64,000 bases of DNA from Stenotrophomonas rhizophila (GCF_001704155.1 NZ_CP016294.1:3531501-3595500); one strand, 5' to 3'; shown: positions 1 through 8,842, numbered from the stretch's first letter. The notes: generated from the letters alone by a model not told the origin. Translations and numbers: made by a program.

Positions 1-1064
1 ACCGGGGTGACCGCCTGGCCTTCGCGCAGCAGGTGCCCGCCGGCGGCCACCACCCAATCCTGTGCGGCCACGCCGGACAGCACCGGCACCGCGTCGGGGC
101 CATAGGCACCCACGGTCACCGGCGTGGCCTTGATCGCGCCATTGGACGGGTTCACCACCCACACGCTGGCCTTGCCATCGGCGCCGCGCAGCACCGCGCC
201 CAGCGGCAGCTGCAATGTGCCGGTGCGGCCGGCGGCGGCGAACACGCGCGCGCTCTGGCCCAGTTCCACTTCAGCGGCCGCCTCCGGCGCCAGGCTGACC
301 CGGGTGGCGTAGGTACGCGCCTGTGCATCGGCAGCGGGGGCGATCTCGCGGATCGTGCCCGGCAGCATCTGGCCCGGCTTGTTCCACAGCTCCACCTGCA
401 CGTCCTGGCCAACCTGGTAATCGCGGATGTTGCTTTCCGGCAGGGCGATAAGCACCTCGCGGCCACCATCAGCGGCCAGGGTGAACACCGTCTGCCCGGC
501 GCCGACTACCTGCCCGGCTTCGGCCTGGCGGCTGGCGATCACGCCATCGGCCGGCGCGCGCAGCTGCGCGTAACCGGTCTGGTTGCGGGCCACCGCCAGG
601 TTGGCGCGGGCGGCATTGGCCTGCCCCTGCGCGGCCTTGAACGCGGCGGTCTGTGCATCCAGGGCGGACTGGCTGACCAGCTGCTGCTCGGCCAGCGTGG
701 CGTAGCGCTTCTGGTCATCGCGGGCGCGCACCAGGTCGGCTTCGGCTGCGGCCAGCTGCGCCTGCGAGGCGCTTGCCTGCGAGGCGAAATCGGCGGCATC
801 CAGTTCGGCCAGCAGGTCGCCCTTGCGCACGCGCTGGCCGGCATCGACATGCCGCTTGACCAGGTTGCCCCCGACCCGGAACGACAGCGGGCTTTCCTGC
901 AGCGCATGCACCTCGCCCGGGTAGGCCGCCACTTCCTGGCCGCTCACCGTGCCCGGCTGCACCACCAGCACCGGGATCGGTGCGGCCGGCTCGGCGTCCT
1001 GTTTGCCACACGCCGCCAGCATCAACGCCAGCAGGCTACCGCCCATCCATCGCAAGTTGTTCAT
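1..1064 (-). CDS. smeO: RND efflux periplasmic adaptor lipoprotein, SmeO-like (3' end outside window)
   Basis: Membrane fusion protein that would link an inner-membrane RND pump to outer-membrane TolC for drug export. Read leftward from the ATG at 1064, 354 codons are visible and the frame is still open at base 1. The N-terminus has a lipoprotein signal with lipobox LAAC (Cys19), followed by a lipoyl/barrel-sandwich half (FRVGGNLVKRHVDAGQRV), an alanine-rich alpha-helical hairpin (about residues 90-150), the second lipoyl half (APADGVIASRQAEAGQVV) and the start of the beta-barrel domain. It is divergent from a TetR gene with pcm and tolC behind it. That order matches the smeO-smeP / smeRo-pcm-tolC locus known from S. 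maltophilia, so smeP (RND pump) is expected just left of the window. Family is certain; the symbol rests on synteny. Confidence 0.88.
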   Translation of the reverse strand, partial: MNNLRWMGGSLLALMLAACGKQDAEPAAPIPVLVVQPGTVSGQEVAAYPGEVHALQESPLSFRVGGNLVKRHVDAGQRVRKGDLLAELDAADFASQASASQAQLAAAEADLVRARDDQKRYATLAEQQLVSQSALDAQTAAFKAAQGQANAARANLAVARNQTGYAQLRAPADGVIASRQAEAGQVVGAGQTVFTLAADGGREVLIALPESNIRDYQVGQDVQVELWNKPGQMLPGTIREIAPAADAQARTYATRVSLAPEAAAEVELGQSARVFAAAGRTGTLQLPLGAVLRGADGKASVWVVNPSNGAIKATPVTVGAYGPDAVPVLSGVAAQDWVVAAGGHLLREGQAVTP

Positions 1065-1135
1065 GAGGTCCTGGACCTTGAATTGCCGGGGGAAACCGTC
1101 TGGAAGCAACACTCTATTCCACGACGGCTAATAGT

Positions 1136-1179
1136 GAACCAGTCGGTATAGTATAAATATCGAACCGATTGGTCTAGTA
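1136..1179. promoter_or_regulatory. Duplicated operator-like repeats in the smeO/smeRo divergent promoter
   Basis: Two 18-base direct repeats (1136-1153 and 1162-1179, consensus GAACCrrTyGGTmTAGTA, four mismatches) lie 26 bp apart between the divergent genes. Each contains an imperfect palindrome, ACCAGTCGGT at 1138-1147 and ACCGATTGGT at 1164-1173. The second also covers a -10-like TAGTAT (1175-1180) only 7 nt before the smeRo ATG. Inference: binding sites for the TetR-type SmeRo, repressing both directions. Confidence 0.6.
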
Positions 1180-1187
1180 TTGTTTGC

Positions 1188-1859
1188 ATGACCGATCCGA
1201 CCACTTCAGCCGTGCCGTCCAAGCCTGCCGCCAAGGCAGCCGGGCCCGGCCGTCCCAAGGATCTGGGCAAGCGCGCGGCCATCCTTGATGCGGCCAAGGC
1301 ATTGTTCGTGGACCAGGGCTATGGCGGCGTCAGCATGGACAGCATCGCGGCCCAGGCCGGCGTATCCAAGCTGACCGTTTACAGCCATTTCGGCGACAAA
1401 GAAACGCTTTTCACCGAAGCTGTGAAGTCAACCTGCGTCGAGATGCTGCCGGACGCGCTGTTCGTCACCGACGCCGATGGCGCGCTGCGCGAGCAGCTGC
1501 TGGGCATCGGCCGGGCCTTCTTCACCATGATCACCTCGCCGGCGGCCGTGGCCGTGCAGCGGGTGATGATGGCCCCCGATACCGACGACCGTATCCGCGA
1601 GATGTTCTGGGTGGCCGGCCCGCAGCGCACCAGCGATGCCCTGGCCGAATTCCTGCGGGCCCGCACCGAGCGTGGCGAACTGGAGATCACCGACTTCCAG
1701 ACCGCCGCCCTGCAGTTCTTCACCCTCATCAAAGGTGAGCTGCATACGCATATGATGTGCGGGCTGCGAACGGCCCCGGCCGAGTGCGACGCCGACGCCC
1801 ATGTCGAGGCCAGCGTGACCTTCTTCCTGAGGGCTTACGCCACCCGCCCCGGGCGGTGA
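1188..1859 (+). CDS. smeRo: TetR/AcrR-family transcriptional regulator, SmeRo-like
   Basis: Predicted DNA-binding repressor of the neighbouring efflux genes, 223 aa. After a Pro/Ala/Lys-rich tail of about 25 residues comes the TetR helix-turn-helix (about 29-75), including AGVSKLTVYSHFGDKETLF, the typical recognition-helix region. The remainder is the ligand-binding/dimerisation domain, resembling the C-terminal domain of AefR-like regulators. It diverges from smeO across a 123-bp gap with two palindromic repeats and is followed by pcm and tolC on the same strand; in S. maltophilia smeRo-pcm-tolC is described as one operon. The ATG at 1188 has no clear Shine-Dalgarno sequence and lies 7 nt after TAGTAT, so the mRNA may be leaderless (inference). 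The inducing ligand cannot be told from sequence. Confidence 0.9.
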   Translation: MTDPTTSAVPSKPAAKAAGPGRPKDLGKRAAILDAAKALFVDQGYGGVSMDSIAAQAGVSKLTVYSHFGDKETLFTEAVKSTCVEMLPDALFVTDADGALREQLLGIGRAFFTMITSPAAVAVQRVMMAPDTDDRIREMFWVAGPQRTSDALAEFLRARTERGELEITDFQTAALQFFTLIKGELHTHMMCGLRTAPAECDADAHVEASVTFFLRAYATRPGR

Positions 1860-1996
1860 TGACAACATGAATGGACCGGAGGTCGCGGTGACTTCCGGCA
1901 CTGCGACCCCGGCGCGACGGCAGCGATGCTCTCAGCGCGCCGCCGGCTCCCGGCACCGGTAAAATGGCCGGCCCACTGCGCTGGATTAAGAACCTC

Positions 1997-2647
1997 ATGA
2001 CGATCGATTACGCCCACGCCCGCGAACTGATGGTTGAACAGCAGATCCGTCCCTGGGACGTGCTGGACATCCGTGTGCTCGACGTACTGGCACGTTTGCC
2101 GCGCGAGGCGTTCGTCGCCGATGCGAACCGTACCCTCGCCTATACCGATGTCGAGCTGCCGCTCGGTAACGGCCAGAAGATGATGAAGCCGGTCATCGAA
2201 GGCCGCACCCTGCAGGCGCTGAACCTGCAGCTGGGCGATGAAGTGCTGGAAATCGGCACCGGCAGCGGCTACCTCAGCGCCTGCATGGGCGCCCTGGCGC
2301 GCGAAGTGCTGAGCCTGGAAATCGACCCGGAACTGGCCGTGGCCGCGCGTGCGCGCCTGGATGCAACCGGCCTGGGCACCAATGTCCGCATTGAAACCGC
2401 CGACGCGTTGACCTGGGATACCGAGCGCCGCTTCGATGCCATCTGCGTCACCGGCGCGGTGGAGACCATCCCCGCCCGCTTCACCCAGTGGCTGCGTACC
2501 GGTGGCCGCCTGTTCGTGATCCGTGGCCATTCGCCGGCAATGGAAGCGGTGCTGGTCAAGACCGATGGCAGCATCAGCGATTCGCTGTTTGAAACCGATA
2601 TCGATTACCTGCGCGGTGCCGCGCCGGCACCCCAGTTCCACCTCTGA
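1997..2647 (+). CDS. pcm: Protein-L-isoaspartate O-methyltransferase
   Basis: Repair enzyme that methylates isoaspartyl residues of damaged proteins using S-adenosylmethionine; cytosolic. The chosen ATG gives 216 aa, near the usual PCMT length of about 210. The SAM-binding motif I reads VLEIGTGSGYLSA (from about residue 80), preceded by the PCMT-type region with KMMKPVIEGRTLQAL in place of the substrate-loop sequence of classical enzymes. An in-frame codon at 1964 would add 11 residues but lies over a -10-like TAAAAT (1959-1964), so the later start is preferred. It lies between smeRo and tolC and is probably cotranscribed with them. Some annotations call this xanthomonad family simply PCMT-like because the active-site loop is divergent. 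Confidence 0.9.
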   Translation: MTIDYAHARELMVEQQIRPWDVLDIRVLDVLARLPREAFVADANRTLAYTDVELPLGNGQKMMKPVIEGRTLQALNLQLGDEVLEIGTGSGYLSACMGALAREVLSLEIDPELAVAARARLDATGLGTNVRIETADALTWDTERRFDAICVTGAVETIPARFTQWLRTGGRLFVIRGHSPAMEAVLVKTDGSISDSLFETDIDYLRGAAPAPQFHL

Positions 2648-2663
2648 GTCCAAGGAAGCCGCA

Positions 2664-4031
2664 ATGATCCGCCGATCCCTCGCTATTGCGCTGGCCGCCG
2701 CCCTGCTGCCCATGACCGCCTCTGCCGCCGACCTGCTGCAGGTCTACGAAATGGCGCGCAACGGCGATCCGCAGCTGTCCGCGGCTGAATCGACCCGTCT
2801 GTTCGACAAGGAAGGCGCCGTGCAGGCCCGTGCCGCGCTGCTGCCGCAGATCAATGGCGAAGCCTCGCTCACCCGCAACCGCACCAACCCGAACCACGAT
2901 GTGAGTTCGACCTCGTACACCACCAAGAACCGCAATTACGGTATCAGTGGTTCGCAGACGCTGGTCAACTTCAGCCAGTTCGCCAACCTGCGTGCGCAGC
3001 GCGAGCTCAGCAAGGCAGCCGACTTCAACCTGGATTCGGCCAACGACGACCTGATCGTGCGCACCTCGGCGGCGTACTTCAACGTGCTGGTGGGCATTGA
3101 ATCGCTGTCGGCGGCGCAGACCAACGAAGCGGCCGCCAAGAAGCAGTTCGACTTCGCCGACAAGCGGCTGGAAGTGGGCTTGGCCCCGATCACCGACGTG
3201 CATGAAGCCCGCGCCCAGTACGACCAGGCCCGTGCCAACACGATCATCGCGCAGAACACCCTGGCCGACGCCTACCAGGCGCTGACCGAACTGACCGGCC
3301 AGCCGGTTACCGACCTGCGTGCACTGCCGGCCGACTTCCGCCCGGAACTGCCGGCCAAGTACGCCACCGTTGACCAGCTGGTCAACGAGGCGGTCGCCCA
3401 GAACCCGGCGCTGAAGGCGCAGGAACTGCAGGTGAGCGCGGCGGAAGCCAGCGTGTCGGCGGCGCGTGCGGGCCACCTCCCCACCCTCTCGCTCGGCGCC
3501 AGCGTCGGCCGCCAGGCCAGCTGGGGCGACGTGGTCGGCAGCGGGTCGAACTTCAGCCCCGATGCCCGCAGCAACAGCGTCGGCCTGACCCTGAGCGTGC
3601 CGATCTTCTCCGGCGGCGCCACCCAGTCCGGCGTGCGCCAGGCGCTGGCCCAGCGTGACATCGCCCAGGATGGCTACGAGCAGCAGAAGCGCGCCCTGGA
3701 CCGCAACACCCGCAACGCCTACCAGACCCTGGTGGCCGGCATCAGCGAAGTGGAAGCGCGCCGCCTGGCGGTGGTCTCGGCACAGAGCGCCTATGACGCG
3801 TCGCAGGTCGGCCTGGAAGTGGGTACCCGCACCGTGCTGGACGTGATCCAGAACCAGCGCATCCTGTTCTCGGCCCAGCTCGAGTACGCCAATGCCCGTT
3901 ACACCTTCCTGCAGAACCGCCTGCAGCTGGGCCAGGCCGTCGGCACGCTGGACATCGCCGACCTGCAGGACATCAACCGTCTGCTCACCCAGCAGGCCGC
4001 GACGCCCAGCACCACGGTAAACGGCCAGTAA
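2664..4031 (+). CDS. tolC: TolC-family outer-membrane efflux protein
   Basis: Outer-membrane channel for tripartite efflux pumps and type I secretion. The protein is 455 aa with a Sec signal peptide cleaved near ASA-ADLL (after residue 21). Two repeated outer-membrane-efflux domains follow, with long Ala/Gln-rich coiled-coil helices (for example around residues 150-210 and 330-400) and family segments such as LEVGLAPITDVHEA and LEVGTRTVLDVI. The start is fixed by AAGGAA 7 nt upstream. It begins 16 nt after the pcm stop and ends before a strong terminator. In S. maltophilia the equivalent TolC serves SmeOP and other pumps. It is the only TolC-type gene in the window. Confidence 0.95.
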   Translation: MIRRSLAIALAAALLPMTASAADLLQVYEMARNGDPQLSAAESTRLFDKEGAVQARAALLPQINGEASLTRNRTNPNHDVSSTSYTTKNRNYGISGSQTLVNFSQFANLRAQRELSKAADFNLDSANDDLIVRTSAAYFNVLVGIESLSAAQTNEAAAKKQFDFADKRLEVGLAPITDVHEARAQYDQARANTIIAQNTLADAYQALTELTGQPVTDLRALPADFRPELPAKYATVDQLVNEAVAQNPALKAQELQVSAAEASVSAARAGHLPTLSLGASVGRQASWGDVVGSGSNFSPDARSNSVGLTLSVPIFSGGATQSGVRQALAQRDIAQDGYEQQKRALDRNTRNAYQTLVAGISEVEARRLAVVSAQSAYDASQVGLEVGTRTVLDVIQNQRILFSAQLEYANARYTFLQNRLQLGQAVGTLDIADLQDINRLLTQQAATPSTTVNGQ

Positions 4032-4051
4032 CCCAGGCGTAACCGGAAACG

Positions 4052-4080
4052 AAAAAGCCACCTGCAAGGGTGGCTTTTTT
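4052..4080. terminator. Bidirectional intrinsic terminator between tolC and waaA
   Basis: A GC-rich stem AGCCACC (4056-4062) pairs with GGTGGCT (4069-4075). It is flanked by AAAAA on one side and TTTTTT on the other, so it can end both the tolC transcript (+) and the waaA transcript (-), whose stop codon begins at 4082. Confidence 0.9.
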
Positions 4081-5381
4081 CATGGGTCCAGCGGCGGCGG
4101 AAGCTGCGGAGCAATCAGCTCCACCGTTCGTTTGAGCGCACCACGTCCGTTGCTGACCAATGCACAGCCTGCGCTGGCCATGTCCTCGCGCGCCTCGGGA
4201 TCGCGCAGCAGCGTCAGCAGGGCGTCGCCCACGCCGGCCACGTCGTCGGCGATGAGCACCGCGCCCGCTTCGCGCATGCGCCGGGAGATCTCGGCGAAGT
4301 TGTGCAGGTGCGGGCCGGTCACCGTGGCGGTGCCCATCGCCGCCGGCTCGAGCAGGTTGTGCCCGCCGATCGGCTGAAGGCTGCCACCGACGAACGCCAC
4401 CTGCGCGCAGCCATAGAACGCCATCAGTTCGCCCAGCGTATCGATCACGAACACGTCGCTGTCGGCCTGCGGCCAGTGCTGCTGGCGGCGCGTGCTGACC
4501 TTCCAGCCCTGCTCGCGCGCCAGCGCTTCCACGCGCGGGAAGCGCTCGGGATGGCGCGGCGCCCACAGCAGCAGCAGGCCGGGTATTTCAGCACGCAGGC
4601 GACGGTGCAGGTCGATGGTGGCCTGCTCCTCGCCCTCGTGCGTGCTGGCCGCAATCCATACCGGGCGCGTGCCGGGCACGGCGGCATGGAAGCTGGCAGT
4701 GAACTCGCGCACGTTCGGCGTGGCGATGTCGAACTTCAGGTTGCCCAGCGGCTTGACCTGTTCGGGCAGCGCGCCCAGTTCGATGAAGCGCTCGGCGTCG
4801 TCGGCCGACTGCGCGGCCACGCAGGTGACAGTGCGCAGCGTGCGCCCGATCAGCGGGCGCAGCAGGCGGTAACCGCGCAGCGAGCGAGCCGACAGCCGGG
4901 CATTGAGGATATACACCGGAATGCCACGGTCGCGGCAGCCGAACAGCAGGTTCGGCCACAGTTCGGTTTCCAGGATCAGCGCCAGGCTGGGTTTGAAGTG
5001 GCCCAGGAAACGGCCCACGCTGCCCGGCACGTCGTAGGGCAGGTAGACGTGGTCCACCGCATCGCCCCACAGCGAGCGCACCCGCTCCGACCCGGTGGGG
5101 GTGATGGTGGTGATCACCCAGCGGATGTCCGGGCGCAGCTGGCGCAGCGCATTGACCAGCGGCGCGGCCGCGTTCACCTCGCCCACCGATACCGCATGCA
5201 GCCAGACCCGCGGCTGCGCGGTGGAATCGGGGTAGGAAGCGTAGCGCTCGTCCCAGCGCTGGAAGTACTCGCGCACCCGGAATCCGCGCCAGACCAGGTG
5301 GTACACGGTGATCGGCAACAACAGGTACAGCACGACCGAATACAGGCCGCGCAGGATCCATTCGACGGGACTTTTACGCAT
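4080..5381 (-). CDS. waaA: 3-deoxy-D-manno-octulosonic acid (Kdo) transferase
   Basis: GT30-family enzyme that adds Kdo from CMP-Kdo to lipid A precursors at the cytoplasmic face of the inner membrane, starting the LPS core. The 433-aa protein has an N-terminal membrane-anchor helix (about 8-30), then the family motif WLHAVSVGE with the conserved catalytic Glu at residue 68. The CMP-Kdo-binding half contains FVGGSLQPIGGHNLLEPAAMG. I chose the ATG at 5381, which begins MRKSPVEW, over an in-frame one 12 codons upstream (5417) because family similarity starts there; neither has a clear ribosome site. It diverges from lpxL, another lipid A gene, and converges on tolC over a shared terminator. Confidence 0.95.
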   Translation of the reverse strand: MRKSPVEWILRGLYSVVLYLLLPITVYHLVWRGFRVREYFQRWDERYASYPDSTAQPRVWLHAVSVGEVNAAAPLVNALRQLRPDIRWVITTITPTGSERVRSLWGDAVDHVYLPYDVPGSVGRFLGHFKPSLALILETELWPNLLFGCRDRGIPVYILNARLSARSLRGYRLLRPLIGRTLRTVTCVAAQSADDAERFIELGALPEQVKPLGNLKFDIATPNVREFTASFHAAVPGTRPVWIAASTHEGEEQATIDLHRRLRAEIPGLLLLWAPRHPERFPRVEALAREQGWKVSTRRQQHWPQADSDVFVIDTLGELMAFYGCAQVAFVGGSLQPIGGHNLLEPAAMGTATVTGPHLHNFAEISRRMREAGAVLIADDVAGVGDALLTLLRDPEAREDMASAGCALVSNGRGALKRTVELIAPQLPPPLDP

Positions 5382-5467
5382 GCGCAGAGGATACGGGAGC
5401 GGCACCGGGAAAAACATGCAGGAGCGGGCCGATCCCCGCGCTGACGCACCTGCGGGGACGCATGACT

Positions 5468-5473
5468 TAGAAT
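5468..5473 (+). promoter_or_regulatory. -10-like element just upstream of lpxL
   Basis: TAGAAT ends 6 nt before the lpxL ATG at 5480, so transcription from it would begin at or next to the start codon, giving a leaderless or nearly leaderless mRNA. No convincing -35 hexamer is visible 16-18 nt upstream. Confidence 0.4.
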
Positions 5474-5479
5474 CGGGGC

Positions 5480-6400
5480 ATGTCAGATAACGCTTCCACC
5501 GCCACCCGGCCGTCCCTGCGCAATCCCCGCCACTGGCCGACCTTCGCCTTCATCCTGGCCGCCTTCGTGATCGCCCGGCTGCCCTGGGGCCTGCAGCGCG
5601 CGCTCGGCCGGGGCGTGGGCACCGTGGCCTACCATGTGGCCAGCAGCCGCCGGCGCGCGGCCGAGGTCAACCTCAAGCTGTGCTTCCCCGAGAAGGATGA
5701 CGCCTGGCGCCAGCGCCTGCTGCGTGACAGCTTCGACGCGTTGGGCGTGGGCATTTTCGAATTCGCCCGGGCCTGGTGGGGCAGCATCGACAGCATCCGC
5801 CCGAAGGTGCAGGTGGAAGGACTGGAGCACCTGCACCGCATGCAGGCCGAAGGCCGTGGCGTGCTGCTGGTATCGGGCCATTTCATGACCCTGGAGATGT
5901 GCGGGCGGCTGCTGTGCGACCACGTCGACCTGTCGGGCATGTACCGCAAGCACCGCAACCCGGTGTACGAGTGGGCGGTGAAGTTCGGCCGGCTGCGCTA
6001 TGCCAAGGCGATGTATGCCAACGAGGACATCCGCGCCACCGTGCGTCACCTGAAGAAGGGCGGCTTCCTCTGGTACGCGCCGGACCAGGACATGCGCGGC
6101 AAGGACACCGTGTTCGTGCCGTTCTTCGGGCACACCGCCTCGACCATCACCGCCACCCACCAGTTGGCGCGGATGACCGGTTGCGCGGTGATTCCGTACT
6201 TCCACCGCCGCGAAGGCGGGAAGTACTTCCTGAAGATCGGCGCGCCGCTGGAGAACTTCCCCAGCGAAGATGTGGAAGCCGATACCGCACGGGTCAACCA
6301 GGCCATCGAAGCAATGGTGCGCGAGGCCCCTGACCAGTACCTGTGGATCCACCGCCGCTTCAAGCGCCAACCGGGCGGCCGCAGCGATTTCTACAAATAA
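5480..6400 (+). CDS. lpxL: Lipid A biosynthesis acyltransferase (LpxL/HtrB family)
   Basis: Adds a secondary acyl chain to Kdo-lipid A from acyl-ACP; inner-membrane, cytoplasmic face. 306 aa, the usual size. A hydrophobic N-terminal helix (about 21-45) is followed by the lysophospholipid-acyltransferase fold. The catalytic HX4(D/E) motif is HFMTLE near residue 134, then a WYAPDQDM block near 197-204 and the FFGHTASTITA block. It is divergent from waaA, consistent with a lipid A/LPS assembly locus. Whether it is the lauroyl-type (LpxL) or myristoyl-type (LpxM) enzyme cannot be settled from sequence alone. Confidence 0.92.
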   Translation: MSDNASTATRPSLRNPRHWPTFAFILAAFVIARLPWGLQRALGRGVGTVAYHVASSRRRAAEVNLKLCFPEKDDAWRQRLLRDSFDALGVGIFEFARAWWGSIDSIRPKVQVEGLEHLHRMQAEGRGVLLVSGHFMTLEMCGRLLCDHVDLSGMYRKHRNPVYEWAVKFGRLRYAKAMYANEDIRATVRHLKKGGFLWYAPDQDMRGKDTVFVPFFGHTASTITATHQLARMTGCAVIPYFHRREGGKYFLKIGAPLENFPSEDVEADTARVNQAIEAMVREAPDQYLWIHRRFKRQPGGRSDFYK

Positions 6401-6410
6401 CGCGTACGGA

Positions 6411-7751
6411 TCACGGGTCGTCGCTGGCCAGCAGGCTGCCTGCGTAGAGGGCGGCGAGCAGTAGCGTGAGGCCGCCCCAGAAGGTGGAATAGAACGCCAG
6501 GTGGGTGTTGAACGGGAACACGGTGACGGCCAGGGCGAGCATCGCCGGGCGGGCGCGCTCGCGTGCCGGCAGCGGTGCGAAGCGCCACGCGCGCCACGCC
6601 TGCGCCGCAGCCGCCAACCACAGCAGCAACCCGAGCACGCCGGTTTCGGCCAGGATCTCCAGCAGGATCTGGTGCGCGTGCAACGCCGGGCCGGCGCCCC
6701 ATACTTCCTGTTCTTCAGGGCGCGGATTGCAATCGGGGTAGGCATCGCGGAAACCCCGTGCGCCTACACCGTTGATCGGATGCTGCTCGATCATGCAGCC
6801 CGCCGCGGCCCAGATCTGCGCGCGCCCGGACAACGCCTGGTTCACGCCGTCACTCTCGCCTTCCCACGCCATCGCAGTGCGCTCCAGCCGCTCGCGTACC
6901 TGGTGCGAGCCGGCGGCCAGTGCCACCGCCGCCACCAGGCCCACCGCCAGGCAGGCAAGCAGGCCGCGCGCGCCGAGCAGGCGCCAGCCGGAAAACACCA
7001 GCACCAGCGCATAGGTCAGCCATGCCGCGCGCGAACCGGCCAGCACCAGCACCACGCCCACCGCAGCCGCCACCAGCATCCAGCCCCAGCGGCCGAAGCG
7101 CGCGGCGGCGGCAAACAGCAGGAACGGTGACAGGCTCGCCAGTACCTGGCCGAATTTGAGATTGCACGGCCCCAGCACGCCGCTCAGGCGATCGGCTGCC
7201 GCCATCTCCGCCGGTGGACACAAGCCATGCCCACTGATCGCCCACTTCAACTGGTCCATCGACCAGAACAGCGGGCTGGTCCCGAGTACGGCCTGCGCCA
7301 GTCCGTCCAGCGTCCAGACCCCGGTAATCAGCGCAATGCCTTTGAGGGTCAGTGCGCGTCGCTCGGGCGTGGCCACCGCGATCGCCACCAGCCACATGAA
7401 GGGCAGATAGCGCAGGCCGGCAGCGGTCTTGCGCCACGCCGTGCCCGGATCGATCGCATCGAAGGCGGAGAACGCCTGTGGCAGCCAGTAGCCCAGGAAC
7501 AGGATGCTGGTCAGTGCCCAGGCCGGGCTGCTGAGCATGCGTTGCTTGCCCTGCAGTCGCAGCTGGACCATGCGCGCGGCGGCGTAGATCGCGCCCAGGC
7601 CCAGTACGGTTTCGGCAACCCCGGGCAGCGGCAGCAGTGCCACGAATGCAATGACCCACCACGGCGCCCAGCGGCCCGCGCGGAAGCCCGGCGAACCGGG
7701 CGCCTTGACCGGCTCAGCCAGCGAGGGAGGTATAGAGGTGGAGCGTGTCAC
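6411..7751 (-). CDS. O-antigen ligase / polymerase-like membrane protein (Wzy_C family)
   Basis: Polytopic inner-membrane protein, 446 aa, with about ten hydrophobic segments. A periplasmic loop contains SGRAQIWAAAG, HPINGVGARGF and HAHQILLEILAETG, the signature pattern of WaaL-type ligases and related polymerases that join undecaprenyl-linked sugars to lipid A core. The start is a GTG at 7751 lying 38 nt inside the 3' end of the glycosyltransferase gene; no later ATG precedes the first membrane helix, so the overlap is probably real and suggests translational coupling. It is last in the operon zinc-finger gene, glycosyltransferase, ligase. Ligase and polymerase cannot be told apart by sequence, but the neighbouring core genes favour ligase. 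Confidence 0.82.
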   Translation of the reverse strand: MTRSTSIPPSLAEPVKAPGSPGFRAGRWAPWWVIAFVALLPLPGVAETVLGLGAIYAAARMVQLRLQGKQRMLSSPAWALTSILFLGYWLPQAFSAFDAIDPGTAWRKTAAGLRYLPFMWLVAIAVATPERRALTLKGIALITGVWTLDGLAQAVLGTSPLFWSMDQLKWAISGHGLCPPAEMAAADRLSGVLGPCNLKFGQVLASLSPFLLFAAAARFGRWGWMLVAAAVGVVLVLAGSRAAWLTYALVLVFSGWRLLGARGLLACLAVGLVAAVALAAGSHQVRERLERTAMAWEGESDGVNQALSGRAQIWAAAGCMIEQHPINGVGARGFRDAYPDCNPRPEEQEVWGAGPALHAHQILLEILAETGVLGLLLWLAAAAQAWRAWRFAPLPARERARPAMLALAVTVFPFNTHLAFYSTFWGGLTLLLAALYAGSLLASDDP

Positions 7752-8826
7752 GTTGCATCGCCTGCAGGGTGAACGGAATACGCGAGGGCAGCGACGGCGG
7801 CTGCGCCAGCAACTGCAGCGCACGCGCCTGCAATGCCCCGGCGTCGCCCAAGGGTACCGCGCCGGATGGCTGCAGGTGTTGCAGCAGCTCGCCCACCCCG
7901 CCCTGGTTCCAGCCCAGTACAGGTCGGCCCACCGACAACGCTTCGACCACGGTGCGGCCAAAGGCCTCGGGCTTGTCGGACAGCTGCAGCACCAGATCGC
8001 TGGCGGCGTAGGCCTCGGCGATGCGCGAGGTCGGCGCGGTCATCAGCACCGCATCGGCGATGCCCAGGCTGCGCGCCTGCGCCTCCAGCTCGGCCACGTA
8101 ACGCTCACGCCCCGGCTCGCGGGTGCCCGGCATCCACAGCAGCGCCCGCACCCCGGCCGCATGCAGCCCGGCCAGCAGCCCCAGCGCATGGTGATGCCCC
8201 TTGAGGCGGGTGCCACGGCCCGGCAACAACAGCAGCGGCGCATCGCCAGCCAGCGTTGGATGCTGCGCGGCCACCGCCAGGCGCGGGCGCCGGTCCTGGC
8301 GGCCCACGCGCGGGAACTGCGCGGTATCCACGCCACGCGGAATCACCTGCAGCCGCTCCGGGGGTACGCTCGGGTAATGCTGGAGCACGAATTCGCGCAC
8401 GCAGTTGGACACGCAGATGACCCGTTCGCCGCTGGTCATCACCGCGCTGTAGCGGCTGGGCGAATTCAAGCCATGCACGGTGGTCACCCAGTGCGGGCGG
8501 GTGGCCGCCGGCAGGTTGCGCACGGCGTAGTAGCCCAGCCAGGCCGGCAGCCGCGAGCGCGCGTGCACGATGTCCGCGCCGGTTTCGGCCAGCAGGTTGC
8601 GCAGCGTGCGCACGTGGCGCAGCGTCCACAGCGATTTGCGGCCGATATCCAGGGTGAGGTGTTCGGCGCCGCTGGCCAGCAGCGGCTCGACCAGCCGGCC
8701 ACCGGCGGAGACCACGATGGCGCGGTGCCCGGCCGCGACCAGCGCGGCGGCAATTTCCAGCGTCGAGCGCTCAACCCCGCCGGAGTGCAGCGCCGGCAGC
8801 AGCTGCACCACGGTCAGTCGGCGCAC
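7714..8826 (-). CDS. GT4-type glycosyltransferase
   Basis: GT-B-fold sugar transferase, 370 aa, likely acting in LPS core or surface polysaccharide synthesis in the cytoplasm. The N-terminal acceptor domain begins MRRLTVVQLLPALHSGGVER, the standard GT4 opening. The C-terminal nucleotide-sugar domain contains GRGTRLKGHHHALGL and the E-x7-E-like stretch EAFGRTVVEALSVGRPVLGW. The start is GTG at 8826, 16 nt after the upstream zinc-finger gene, and its 3' end overlaps the ligase gene by 38 nt. Donor and acceptor sugars are unknown. Confidence 0.88.
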   Translation of the reverse strand: MRRLTVVQLLPALHSGGVERSTLEIAAALVAAGHRAIVVSAGGRLVEPLLASGAEHLTLDIGRKSLWTLRHVRTLRNLLAETGADIVHARSRLPAWLGYYAVRNLPAATRPHWVTTVHGLNSPSRYSAVMTSGERVICVSNCVREFVLQHYPSVPPERLQVIPRGVDTAQFPRVGRQDRRPRLAVAAQHPTLAGDAPLLLLPGRGTRLKGHHHALGLLAGLHAAGVRALLWMPGTREPGRERYVAELEAQARSLGIADAVLMTAPTSRIAEAYAASDLVLQLSDKPEAFGRTVVEALSVGRPVLGWNQGGVGELLQHLQPSGAVPLGDAGALQARALQLLAQPPSLPSRIPFTLQAMQRDTLHLYTSLAG

Positions 8827-8842
8827 GTTCGTTTCCGCCTGC

